Shown here in pieces: positions 1-8,098 of a stretch of DNA of 64,000 bases. Numbering within the stretch: the stretch's first letter is position 1; every line of letters starts with the position of its first letter. Location: assembly GCF_024397855.1 (NCBI RefSeq), contig NZ_CP073343.1, positions 2,790,001 to 2,854,000 on the forward strand, in the 5' to 3' direction. The DNA comes from Marinomonas rhizomae. Lineage in GTDB: Bacteria; Pseudomonadota; Gammaproteobacteria; Pseudomonadales; Marinomonadaceae. The position numbers and the translations under genes were made by a program. The notes below the pieces were generated by a model, which worked only from the letters and a program-made list of their open reading frames with translations, made no database searches and had not been told where the DNA came from.

Positions 1-82
1 GATTGCACTTATCGCTTGGCTTGGCACCGTCTTGATCCAAAAGATCTCTGGTACTGGTTTGGCTCAAGGTCTGGAGAATTAA
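1..82 (+). CDS. ABC transporter permease, C-terminal end only (partial)
   Basis: The first bases are open in one frame and end with a TAA at 80-82, encoding a tail that ends LAQGLEN. The visible residues are hydrophobic and then polar, as at the end of a binding-protein-dependent permease. The ATPase gene starts one base after the stop, so the two are translationally close. In this transporter type the permease is often one large fused protein or two subunits; only the last 26 codons are in the window, so I cannot say which. Confidence 0.6.
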   Translation, partial: IALIAWLGTVLIQKISGTGLAQGLEN

Positions 83-83
83 T

Positions 84-1253
84 ATGCCTACAATCTCATT
101 AACCAATCTAACGAAATGCTACGACGGCAATACTGAACCTTCCGTTGACCAAGTATCACTGACAGTGGAAGACGGCGAATTCATGTGTTTGCTCGGCCCG
201 TCGGGCTGTGGCAAAACGACGATTTTACGCATGATTGCCGGTATCGAACATTCCACCAGCGGCGAAATTGCCGTAGACGATTTGGTGGTCGATTCAGTTC
301 ACCAATCCTGTTTTATTCCACCGGAACAGCGCCGTATTGGTTTTGTATTTCAAAACTATGCCCTTTGGCCTCACATGACAGTAGAACGCAATGTGGACTT
401 TGGTTTGCGCTTACAAAAAGTACCAGCCCAAGAGCGTAAAGAACGTTGTTTGGATGTGATGAGCAAGTTACGCATTCTTGAATACGCCGACCGCTACCCA
501 TCTCAATTATCTGGCGGCCAGCAACAACGTGTTGCCTTGGCACGTATGCTGGCGGTGAATCCTGGTATTTTGTTATTAGACGAGCCTTTATCGAACCTAG
601 ATGCGACTCTGCGACTAGAAATGCGCGCCGAGCTGCGTCGCTTACATCAGACCTTTGGCACCACCATTATTTTTGTCAGCCACGATCAATGGGAAGCCAT
701 GACGCTGGCCAACACCATTGCAGTCATGAACAAAGGGCAGCTGCAACAAATCGGTACGCCAGATGAAATTTACGCCGAACCATGCAATCGCTTTGTGGCT
801 GAATTTATTGGCAACCCAAAAATAAATATTGTTGATTTAAAAGCCTCTGCCGCAGAGCAAGTCAGCCTTGCTAATCATATTCGAAGCAGAATCGCCACCA
901 ACGAATTCACCAACGTCTGCGCGATCCGTCCTGAAGAAATCATTCTGACCGATACGGCAAACGCCAATACGCTGCCAATGAGCATTGAAAACATCATGCC
1001 AACGGGTGGCAGCTGGGTGATTGAACTGAGTTTTGGTGATGACAGATTATTTCACTCTACTCAGTCTCGTCCGAAGTGGCGAGAAGGAGAGCAAGTAAAT
1101 GCTTATTTGCCAACATCATCACTGCACTTTTTTGATCAAGCAAACAATCGCCTTGTTCTTCCAGAAACAGATCTCGATTACAGCCATTTACTGCTCAACT
1201 CGGCGTCAATCAACCAAAAGCACACCAATCAACCACTCGCTAAACAAGCATAA
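84..1253 (+). CDS. ABC transporter ATP-binding subunit, FbpC/AfuC/PotA type
   Basis: This is the cytoplasmic ATPase of a binding-protein-dependent importer. Walker A GPSGCGKTT is at residues 38-46, the signature LSGGQ at 142-146, Walker B LLLDEP at 163-168 and the switch histidine at H200. A C-terminal regulatory region of about 110 residues looks TOBE-like, and the 389-residue length fits the FbpC/AfuC/PotA family. It lies one base after the permease stop and 23 bases before the binding protein, so the three genes form one operon. The family moves ferric iron, hexose phosphates, aminoethylphosphonate, thiamine or polyamines, so sequence alone does not set the substrate. The phosphatase neighbours make a phosphorylated organic substrate more likely than iron. 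Confidence 0.9.
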   Translation: MPTISLTNLTKCYDGNTEPSVDQVSLTVEDGEFMCLLGPSGCGKTTILRMIAGIEHSTSGEIAVDDLVVDSVHQSCFIPPEQRRIGFVFQNYALWPHMTVERNVDFGLRLQKVPAQERKERCLDVMSKLRILEYADRYPSQLSGGQQQRVALARMLAVNPGILLLDEPLSNLDATLRLEMRAELRRLHQTFGTTIIFVSHDQWEAMTLANTIAVMNKGQLQQIGTPDEIYAEPCNRFVAEFIGNPKINIVDLKASAAEQVSLANHIRSRIATNEFTNVCAIRPEEIILTDTANANTLPMSIENIMPTGGSWVIELSFGDDRLFHSTQSRPKWREGEQVNAYLPTSSLHFFDQANNRLVLPETDLDYSHLLLNSASINQKHTNQPLAKQA

Positions 1254-1276
1254 GCTAATCAACAAAGGAAACCGTT

Positions 1277-2395
1277 ATGAACTTCCCGATGAAAAAAAGC
1301 CTTCTTGCACTGACTGTTAGCCTAACCACTTTTGGTGCGGCTTCGACTTTCGCTGCCGACACATTTGATCTTCAAGCATTAATAGCAGCCGCAAAACAAG
1401 AAGCACCGCTAACTGTGTATGATTCCACAGGGAAAATTGTTAAACAGGCGGAATCCTTTAGCAAAAAATACGGCATCCAAGCAACAGGGATTAAAGCCAA
1501 AGCTTCGCAAATTCTCGAAATTGTCAGCCGTGAAGCGAAAGCCGGCAATGTGAAAGCCGACGTTGCCATTCTGGCCGATGCACCTGCAGGCATGGAGCAG
1601 CTTTTATCAAAAGGTTATGTCACCAGCTGGGTACCGAACGATCTAGCTAAACACATTCCAGCAACCTACCAAAAGCCGCTTACTGTGGTTTTAGCTCCAA
1701 ACATTTGGGCTTATAACACAGGCCTTTATGACTCCTGCCCAATCACCAATATTTGGCAACTGACCCAACCAGAGTGGCAAGGCAAAGTCGCCATGCAGGA
1801 TCCGCTTGGCAAACCGTCTTACACGGATTGGTTTAATCAGCTAGCCACACACCACGACAAAGCCATGGCCGATGCCTATCAAGCCGAATTCGGCAAACCA
1901 TTAAAAACCAACGAGAGCAGCGCGACGGCGGCGTTCGTAAAAGCCCTCGCAGAAAACCGCCCATTGGTCACCAGTTCAGACACTGAAGCCGCCAACGCCG
2001 TTGGCGCACCAGATGTGAAGGATAGCTTTGTTGGCATGGTCAGCGCGGCTAAGTTCAGAAACAATAAAAATGGCATGAAGCTTGGCCTTTGTGCCGACAT
2101 GGTGCCATTTAGTGGCTGGAGCTACCCAGGCTTAGGCTTTATCACCACAGGTACTAAGAGCCCTAACGCTGCGAAACTTTTTATTCATTACATGATGACA
2201 GCTGAAGGCATCGCGCCACAGGGCGTGGATGGCAAAATGTCCACCAATCAGACTGTTAAACTGCCTACTGACGAGCCTGCAGGGATTGATAAAGTACGCG
2301 ATCAAATCATGGGGTATGACGCATCCACAGCAAAATCGGATTGGGAAAGCCGTCAAGATTGGCAAGATCTGTGGAGCCTAAGCTTCAAGAATTAA
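1277..2395 (+). CDS. Periplasmic substrate-binding protein (COG1840/AfuA-FbpA-like)
   Basis: A signal peptide covers about residues 1-27 (basic start, hydrophobic core, STFAA before DTF), so the mature protein is periplasmic. The rest has the layout of family-1 'iron-type' binding proteins, for example the stretches KADVAILADAP and PGLGFITTG. I see no adjacent tyrosine pair like the one that ligates ferric iron in classical FbpA, which argues against iron. An AAAGGA ribosome site precedes the ATG. It sits directly behind the ATPase. A 13-bp perfect hairpin follows the stop and could stabilise the 3' end of this highly expressed cistron. AfuA, a relative, binds glucose-6-phosphate. The true ligand is not known. 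Confidence 0.85.
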   Translation: MNFPMKKSLLALTVSLTTFGAASTFAADTFDLQALIAAAKQEAPLTVYDSTGKIVKQAESFSKKYGIQATGIKAKASQILEIVSREAKAGNVKADVAILADAPAGMEQLLSKGYVTSWVPNDLAKHIPATYQKPLTVVLAPNIWAYNTGLYDSCPITNIWQLTQPEWQGKVAMQDPLGKPSYTDWFNQLATHHDKAMADAYQAEFGKPLKTNESSATAAFVKALAENRPLVTSSDTEAANAVGAPDVKDSFVGMVSAAKFRNNKNGMKLGLCADMVPFSGWSYPGLGFITTGTKSPNAAKLFIHYMMTAEGIAPQGVDGKMSTNQTVKLPTDEPAGIDKVRDQIMGYDASTAKSDWESRQDWQDLWSLSFKN

Positions 2396-2429
2396 ACCGT
2401 AAAAGGCTTTAGCGATTATTACTAAGAAT

Positions 2430-2463
2430 GAAATCAGTTGGGACGAATTTTTCCCAACTGATT
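2430..2463 (+). terminator. Intra-operon hairpin behind the binding-protein gene
   Basis: Two perfectly complementary 13-base arms (2430-2442 and 2451-2463) flank an 8-base loop, cgaatttt. There is no clean T run, only TTTATATATA, so partial termination or mRNA 3'-end protection is likelier than full termination. Such hairpins are common between a binding protein and the lower-expressed genes that follow. Confidence 0.6.
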
Positions 2464-2493
2464 TATATATAACAAATAGAAAAGGATCCCTCC

Positions 2494-3348
2494 TTGACCC
2501 TCCACGACATCAAAGAAAGTGAATTAGAAAAACGTGAGACCGCTCTGCATGACATTACTCTTAGCGCAGGAGCATTAGCACTGGAACGCTATCACGCCAG
2601 AAAACCGGGCGACTTTACCATGAAAGGCCAGCAAGACTTTTTAACAGAAGCCGATGCGCTAGTAGAAGAACACATTCGTCAGGCTATTCATCGGCTTTTT
2701 CCTAACGATGGATTGCTTGGGGAAGAAACAGGAGGCTCAGTCACCAACCCATCCCTTTGGGTGGTTGACCCCATTGATGGCACGGCCAACTTCGCCCGTG
2801 GCATCGATCATTTTTGTATTTCCATTGCTTTTTTTCATAACGGCGAAACACTACTTGGTGCGATCTACAACCCTACGACAAACGAAATGTATGTAGCGCG
2901 CAAAGACCACTACGTCAGCAAAAATGGTCAGGCGCTGCGAGTTTCCACTATAACAGATACCCATAGCTCCTCCTTTGAATTAGGATGGTCTACACGGGTT
3001 CCCCAAGAAATCTACTTAACAATCGTTTCTTCATTATTGGCAAGTGGCACCAATATTCGTCGTGGCGCATCTGGCGCGTTGGCATTGGCTTGGGTAGCAG
3101 AAGGTCGAACTGACGGCTACGCTGAATCACATATGAATGCATGGGATTGCTTAGCAGGTTTACTCATGGTGCGTGAAGCTGGCGGTCGAACAGGCGTTTA
3201 CCCTCAGACTCACGAGGAGATAGCCCATGGCGGAGCCATTCTAGCCGTCGCTCCTGGTGTCGCGGAACAGTTTTCCAATGACACCATGATATCTTTGTCC
3301 ACTAAGACATATAACCGAAAAGAAAATCAATTTGGACTGACTGCCTAA
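2494..3348 (+). CDS. Inositol monophosphatase family phosphatase
   Basis: This is a Mg-dependent, lithium-sensitive-type phosphatase of the IMPase/FIG superfamily, probably cytoplasmic. The three metal-site motifs are present: GEET at 76-79, DPIDGT at 92-97 and WD with D218. Its length of 284 is slightly more than the usual 260-270. The start is a TTG with AAAGGA just upstream; no better in-frame ATG precedes the conserved region. Members hydrolyse myo-inositol-1-phosphate, histidinol phosphate, PAP or fructose-1,6-bisphosphate. The position between a phosphate-ester-type importer and another phosphatase, next to an inositol catabolic locus, favours an inositol or polyol phosphate. That substrate assignment is inference. 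Confidence 0.85.
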   Translation: MTLHDIKESELEKRETALHDITLSAGALALERYHARKPGDFTMKGQQDFLTEADALVEEHIRQAIHRLFPNDGLLGEETGGSVTNPSLWVVDPIDGTANFARGIDHFCISIAFFHNGETLLGAIYNPTTNEMYVARKDHYVSKNGQALRVSTITDTHSSSFELGWSTRVPQEIYLTIVSSLLASGTNIRRGASGALALAWVAEGRTDGYAESHMNAWDCLAGLLMVREAGGRTGVYPQTHEEIAHGGAILAVAPGVAEQFSNDTMISLSTKTYNRKENQFGLTA

Positions 3349-3380
3349 TCTGTTGATCCCATACAATGAAAGAGACAATT

Positions 3381-4016
3381 ATGACCACCGAAAAAGTAAA
3401 AAAGCGCTACCCTCGCCCACCAATGAGCCTAATTGAGAGCAATATTCCTGGCTGGGGTGTAGATATCTACATTGGCGGTTCGACTGGTGTGGCAGACGCA
3501 GAACTACTTGAAAAACATAATATTAAAGTGGTGCTTAACTGCGCGATAAATCTAGATATTGACCTTGTAAACTCGCAAGGGCCTAACCCACCGGAGCACC
3601 TGCTAAAGCATGGTTGGGCGCCTGTGCGTTATTACAAAATTGGCATGATCGATGGCCCTGGAAACCCTGAATCCATGATATTGGCAGGTTATCACTTAAT
3701 GCGTTCAGCTCTAGATCAGGTACTGCCTGAAAAAGCCTCCTATAAAGTTCGTGAAAAAGGCAATATTTTGGTGAATTGTCGTGGTGGACGAAGTCGTTCC
3801 GTCACTATAGTTGCCCTATTTTTGCATTTAGAATATCCAGATCGTTACCCGACACTGGATTCTGCCATTGCACATATTCGGGAAAAACGAGAGCTTCACC
3901 CAGATGAATGGTATGAAACCCCAAAACCCGCCTTAATTCACCTAGCAGAACGTGCCGCCAGCATGGAAAAGGTACTGCGCGACGCGGGCTTTGGTCAGGA
4001 TATGAGAAAAGCATGA
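3381..4016 (+). CDS. Dual-specificity/PTP-like phosphatase, CX5R type
   Basis: The P-loop C-R-G-G-R-S-R matches CxxGxxR; counting from the upstream ATG at 3366, Cys is residue 138 and Arg 144. A candidate general acid Asp lies in MIDGPGN about 40 residues earlier. The usual His before the catalytic Cys is replaced by Asn (VNC). No signal peptide is seen, so the enzyme is cytoplasmic. I prefer the ATG at 3381, which has AAAGAGA eight bases upstream; the ATG at 3366 lacks a ribosome site. The stop overlaps the next start by 4 bases (ATGA), so it is coupled to the LacI gene. It could act on protein phosphotyrosine, but PTP-fold enzymes also include inositol phosphatases, which fits this operon. 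Confidence 0.8.
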   Translation: MTTEKVKKRYPRPPMSLIESNIPGWGVDIYIGGSTGVADAELLEKHNIKVVLNCAINLDIDLVNSQGPNPPEHLLKHGWAPVRYYKIGMIDGPGNPESMILAGYHLMRSALDQVLPEKASYKVREKGNILVNCRGGRSRSVTIVALFLHLEYPDRYPTLDSAIAHIREKRELHPDEWYETPKPALIHLAERAASMEKVLRDAGFGQDMRKA

Positions 4017-5029
4017 AAAACCAGCAACAGAAAAATATCGCCAGCGCCGCAGAAGTAGCCAAACTCGCTGGCGTTTCTCGGTCTGCTGTTTCTCGCACCT
4101 TTACCCAAGGTGCGAGCGTCTCCAAAGACACTCGTGAACGTGTACTGGCTGCTGCTGCAGAGCTAAATTACCACGTCAATCATCTTGCCCGTGGCTTATC
4201 TAACGAGAAAAGCCGCCCCGTTTGTATTCTTGGTGCTAACCTGAATGCACCCTATCAAGCTAGCTTACTTGATGCCCTCACCCAGCGTTTGCAATTGGCT
4301 GGCCGAGCGGTGATGGTAATCAATACGTCTGGCGGCGAAGCCAGTGCAGATGCGGCATTACAACAAACGTTAAATTATCGCGCGTCGGCAACGATCGTTT
4401 TATCCGGGACACCACAAACCACTTTAATCGAAACCTGCGTAAAGAGTGGCCAACAAGTTATCCTTGTGAACCGTGCTGGCCAATTTGAAGGCACAGACCA
4501 CATCAGTATCGACTATCAATCCGCCATGGCCGACGCACACCATATGCTTTTAAGAGCCGGCTGCACAAACCTTGCCGTTGTCTCGTCGACCATTCAATCA
4601 CCCAGTTTACTGACTCGTGAAAAACTCTTTATTCAAGCCGCCGAAGACGCTCAGCAAACTTGTATTTTGTTGCGAGCAGGACCAACCAGTTACCAAACTG
4701 GCGTAGACGCAGCACGACGTTTATTAGCCTCACGCGAGAGACCTGACGGTGTCTTTTGCGTTACAGATTTGATCGCCTGTGGTTTTATAGATGTGGCTAA
4801 AAATGAGTTTGGTTTAAGAATTCCAGAAGACATCTGCATTGTCGGATTTGATGATATTGAGCAGGCAAGTTGGCTTGGCTACCAGCTCACCACTTTTTCA
4901 CAACCATTAGGCGCTATGGTCGATGCCATTTCAGAACTCTTGGAAAACGCCTCTGACAAAGCGCGTAGCAAGCAACATTTAACCTTCCATGCACCACCCG
5001 TTTGGAGACATTCGGTTCGACCAAGCTAA
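4013..5029 (+). CDS. LacI-family transcriptional regulator
   Basis: The N-terminal helix-turn-helix runs from about residue 11 to 30 (EVAKLAGVSRSAVSRTF), with the hinge LNYHVNHLARGL at 51-62. A periplasmic-binding-protein-like effector domain follows to residue 338, the normal LacI length. It overlaps the phosphatase stop by 4 bases, so it belongs to the importer-phosphatase operon and probably controls it in response to the imported compound or its product. The operon promoter and operator lie outside the window to the left. The effector cannot be read from sequence. Confidence 0.9.
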   Translation: MKNQQQKNIASAAEVAKLAGVSRSAVSRTFTQGASVSKDTRERVLAAAAELNYHVNHLARGLSNEKSRPVCILGANLNAPYQASLLDALTQRLQLAGRAVMVINTSGGEASADAALQQTLNYRASATIVLSGTPQTTLIETCVKSGQQVILVNRAGQFEGTDHISIDYQSAMADAHHMLLRAGCTNLAVVSSTIQSPSLLTREKLFIQAAEDAQQTCILLRAGPTSYQTGVDAARRLLASRERPDGVFCVTDLIACGFIDVAKNEFGLRIPEDICIVGFDDIEQASWLGYQLTTFSQPLGAMVDAISELLENASDKARSKQHLTFHAPPVWRHSVRPS

Positions 5030-5137
5030 CCACATCGCCCCTTTTCTCTGTTAGTAAAGTCGAGCGATTTTGTTATTTTTTTCTCGATTGAAGCATCGTA
5101 CTCTTTTGCGTCAGAGCTTTTTTAATAGGGAGTAATC

Positions 5138-5551
5138 ATGCTCAACAAAACACAAATCAAAGTACGCGGCTATCACTTAGATCTTTTTCAACACGTTAAC
5201 AACGCTCGTTATTTAGAGTTTATAGAAGAAGGCCGCTGGGCTTTCTTTGATCAGTTTTTCGAACGCGACGACTGGATGCAAGAGGATTTTGTTTGGCCCG
5301 TTGTTAATATCAATATCAACTTTAAATCGCAAGCCAATTTCGGTGACCTACTCGAGGTACAAACCCACTATACAAAGATAGGTAATCGCAGCATCACCAT
5401 GAAGCAAACCATTGTAAAACTCCCTACCAATGAAATGGTTGTTGAAGCGGATGTAACCTATGTATGCTTCTCCAAAGCCGCCAAAGCCGCTGTTCCTTTT
5501 CCTGATGACATCAGACAAAAAGTCGAGCAATCTATTGCATCTTTAGAGTAG
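5138..5551 (+). CDS. Acyl-CoA thioesterase, hotdog fold (YbgC/4HBT-like)
   Basis: The 137-residue protein carries the classic 4HBT signature: D15 within YHLDLFQHVNNARY, then an EEGRW stretch, where Asp is the likely catalytic residue. The family cleaves acyl-CoA or acyl-ACP thioesters in the cytoplasm; the chain preference is not predictable here. A TAGGGAG ribosome site precedes the ATG. It is separated from the LacI gene by 108 bases without a strong terminator and from the next gene by 140 bases, so it may be its own unit. Confidence 0.85.
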   Translation: MLNKTQIKVRGYHLDLFQHVNNARYLEFIEEGRWAFFDQFFERDDWMQEDFVWPVVNININFKSQANFGDLLEVQTHYTKIGNRSITMKQTIVKLPTNEMVVEADVTYVCFSKAAKAAVPFPDDIRQKVEQSIASLE

Positions 5552-5691
5552 ACATAAAGCCGTTCTGATTTTTTGTATGAACAGTGTGGGAAATAAGTGC
5601 AAAGGTCGCGTATAGATTAGGGAAAGCCTTACTTTTCATTGAGAAAAATCGCTCTGCCACTTAAGCTAAGTGTTAACAAGGAGACATTAGC

Positions 5692-6765
5692 ATGAAAGCA
5701 GAACGACTGAAAAACACCATTACGTTTCTCGTAATGATCTTGAGTATTCTGATCATATTGAGGCTATATTTACCCTATTGGGCGCTTTATACAGTGAATC
5801 AAAAATTGTCCGATATGGGCGATTATTCAGGGCATATAGAAAACGTCGATATAGATCTTTATCGAGGCGCATATCAGCTGCAGGAATTGTCTGTTTCAAA
5901 AGTAAAAGGCGCACACAAAGTGCCCTTTGTTCGTGCTGACAACATAGATATTGCATTAAGCTGGCGCGCATTATTTAAAGGCGAAATTCTTGCTGATATC
6001 TCCCTTGATTCACCACAGGTCAACTTTGTCGACAGTGAAAAAGAGGATAACGCCCAATCGGGCAAAGGTGGCGACTGGCAAGGCGTCGTCGAAGGGCTTA
6101 TACCTATTACCATCAGTAAAATCAGTTTAAACAATGGTACAATCGCCTTCCGCAATTTCGAATCAGAACCACCGGTTAATATTCAACTTACCGAACTTCA
6201 CGCTGACGTTTCCAACCTAACCAATATCAGCGGACAAGACGGTAAACGTGTGGCGAGCTTAAACCTAGACGCAAAGTTACTTAATTCAGCCTCTTTGGAA
6301 ATGAACGCAGAGTTCGATCCTTTTGTCTCTGACGATTTTAACATCGCCTTAAAAACAGAATCCGTCTCACTACCTTTGCTTAATGATTTTGCCCGAGCCT
6401 ATGCCGGATTTGACTTTCGAGCAGGCACTGGTGAAGTTGTCAGCGAGCTAAAAGCAGAAAATGGAGAGCTAACTGGCTACGTAAAACCCTTATTTAAAAA
6501 AGTTGATATTCTGGATTGGCAACAAGATGCAGTAGAAGATGGCGATGGGCTATTCCAACTTTCTTGGGAAGGGTTAAGCGGCGGACTAACAGGCTTATTT
6601 ACCAACAGCGATACGGACAAAGCCGCGACGATAATAGAGATCAATGGCTCACTAAATGACCCAGAAATCAGTGCTTTCGACGCGGTTTTAGAAGCATTGA
6701 AAAACGCTTTTATAGAAGCATTCGATAACAAGTTTGAAGGGCTTAAACCAAAGAGTGATGATTGA
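5692..6765 (+). CDS. DUF748/AsmA-like envelope protein
   Basis: One N-terminal membrane segment (about residues 9-29) is followed by a long region rich in beta strands, with repeats of the LDSPQVNFVDSE and NGTIAFRN style seen in DUF748 and AsmA-like proteins. Those proteins sit in the inner membrane facing the periplasm and are linked to lipid transport or outer-membrane homeostasis. At 357 residues it is short for the family, which often exceeds 900, so it resembles the small single-domain members. An AAGGAG site lies just upstream. A strong terminator follows at 6787, so the gene ends its transcript. Confidence 0.7.
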   Translation: MKAERLKNTITFLVMILSILIILRLYLPYWALYTVNQKLSDMGDYSGHIENVDIDLYRGAYQLQELSVSKVKGAHKVPFVRADNIDIALSWRALFKGEILADISLDSPQVNFVDSEKEDNAQSGKGGDWQGVVEGLIPITISKISLNNGTIAFRNFESEPPVNIQLTELHADVSNLTNISGQDGKRVASLNLDAKLLNSASLEMNAEFDPFVSDDFNIALKTESVSLPLLNDFARAYAGFDFRAGTGEVVSELKAENGELTGYVKPLFKKVDILDWQQDAVEDGDGLFQLSWEGLSGGLTGLFTNSDTDKAATIIEINGSLNDPEISAFDAVLEALKNAFIEAFDNKFEGLKPKSDD

Positions 6766-6786
6766 ACCTCTTTAGAACCAGATAAT

Positions 6787-6813
6787 AAAAAGGGCTAGCA
6801 GCCCTTTTTTATT
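6787..6813 (+). terminator. Rho-independent terminator after the DUF748 gene
   Basis: AGGGCT-agc-AGCCCT is preceded by an A run and followed by TTTTTT. It sits between the plus-strand DUF748 gene and the convergent iolG gene. The A/T flanks allow function in both directions. Confidence 0.85.
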
Positions 6814-6841
6814 ATATTGAGTCAAATCACCTCAATAGAAA

Positions 6842-7840
6842 TTACCAGCTCAATGTCACTTTCTGCCCTGTTTCCAACGATTTCTGTGCGGCATCAGCAA
6901 GCATTTGCGCACGACGTCCATCTTCGAAACTTGGAGAGACAGGTTTCTTGGCCAAGACGTTTTCGATGAAAGAGGTTAGCTGCAAGTTATAGGCATCTAC
7001 GTAACGATCAATAAAGAAGTTATAAAGTGGGTCTTGTACTTGCGTAGTGTCTTTGGTGAAGCGCGTTACCGAGGTTGGCGTTTGGTTATTTGAAATCACC
7101 ATGCCTTCTGAGCCAAACGCTTCCACTCGTTGATCATAGCCATAGATCGCACGACGAGAGCCATTAATGTGAATCAAACGACCAGATTGGCTTTTCATAA
7201 TCAACATCACGCTATCCACATCGCCAATTTCGGTGATCTTTTCATCCACCATAGCGCTACCAAAAGCTTGTAACTCAACAATCTCTTCACCTAAGACAAA
7301 ACGCGCCATATCAAAGTCATGAATGATCATATCGCGGAAAATGCCGCCAGACGATTTAAGATACTCTACTGGCGCCATGCCTGGATCTCGACTAGTAATG
7401 ATAATCTGCTCTAACTTACCAATACTGCCATCTTGCGCCGCTTTTACCACAGCCGCATGGCTTGGGTCATAACGACGGTTAAAACCAATTTGAATAGGCA
7501 CATGGCAGTCTTTAATTTGCTCTAAACACGCATTAACCGTAGCCGTATCCAAATCAATTGGCTTTTCACACAAAATCGCTTTACCGGCTTTGGCAGCCTT
7601 AATGATCAAGTCCACATGAGTATCCGTACTGGTTGCGATCAAAACCGCATCCACGTCAGGATCAGCTAAGGCCACTTCTACACTATCCGCTACCTGAGCA
7701 CCGGTTGCTTTTGCTACCGCTTCCGCCGCTGGTGCATAGACATCAAACACATATTTCAAATTCGATTGAGCAAACGCCTGAATATTTTGGGCGTGCATTT
7801 TTCCGATTCGACCAGCACCAAACAAAGCAAAATTAAGCAT
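6842..7840 (-). CDS. iolG: myo-Inositol 2-dehydrogenase
   Basis: A Gfo/Idh/MocA-family NAD-dependent dehydrogenase that oxidises myo-inositol to 2-keto-myo-inositol (scyllo-inosose), the first step of the pathway. The nucleotide-binding GAGRIG is at residues 8-13. The catalytic residues line up with those known for IolG: K93 in CEKP, D170 and H174 in FRDMIIHDFD. Its length of 332 is typical. It is the last gene of the minus-strand iol run, separated from iolB by 258 bases containing a REP-like repeat, so it may have its own promoter or lower read-through. The ATG at 7838-7840 follows AAGGGATA. Confidence 0.92.
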   Translation of the reverse strand: MLNFALFGAGRIGKMHAQNIQAFAQSNLKYVFDVYAPAAEAVAKATGAQVADSVEVALADPDVDAVLIATSTDTHVDLIIKAAKAGKAILCEKPIDLDTATVNACLEQIKDCHVPIQIGFNRRYDPSHAAVVKAAQDGSIGKLEQIIITSRDPGMAPVEYLKSSGGIFRDMIIHDFDMARFVLGEEIVELQAFGSAMVDEKITEIGDVDSVMLIMKSQSGRLIHINGSRRAIYGYDQRVEAFGSEGMVISNNQTPTSVTRFTKDTTQVQDPLYNFFIDRYVDAYNLQLTSFIENVLAKKPVSPSFEDGRRAQMLADAAQKSLETGQKVTLSW

Positions 7841-7899
7841 TTTATTATCCCTTCAATGTTATTTTCACTGCTCTCTAAAACAATATTGGCATCACCGAA

Positions 7900-8035
7900 T
7901 ACCCCCTCCCAACCTCCCCCTTAGCAGGGGGAGGAGCTTAGCACTTTTGTCCCCTCACTTATGCCTTCAAAGGGAACAGAACTTGGTACTTTTGTCCCCT
8001 CCCCTTATCTTCAAGGGGAGGGTTAGGGTGGGGTT
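7900..8035. repeat. REP-like palindromic repeat cluster between iolB and iolG
   Basis: Two G/C-rich palindromes (7914-7935, CCTCCCCC/GGGGGAGG arms; 7999-8020, CTCCCC/GGGGAG arms) lie about 85 bases apart. Each is accompanied by a copy of ACTTTTGTCCCCTC. The right edge GGGTTAGGGTGGGGTT mirrors the left edge AACCTCCCCC style. A related block occurs at 63005-63070. Such extragenic palindromes often act in mRNA stabilisation or attenuation inside operons, and some are mobilised by RAYT transposases; none is seen in the window. Confidence 0.75.
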
Positions 8036-8098
8036 ATCTATTAAGTTACCAACAATAGTTTCGATAACAGCTGTTATTTTTATTTAATAATGTGTGTT

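Noticed and set aside
1277..2395. Ferric iron-binding protein (FbpA)
   Set aside because: No adjacent Tyr pair, and the operon partners are phosphatases rather than iron genes; family membership alone does not make it iron-specific.
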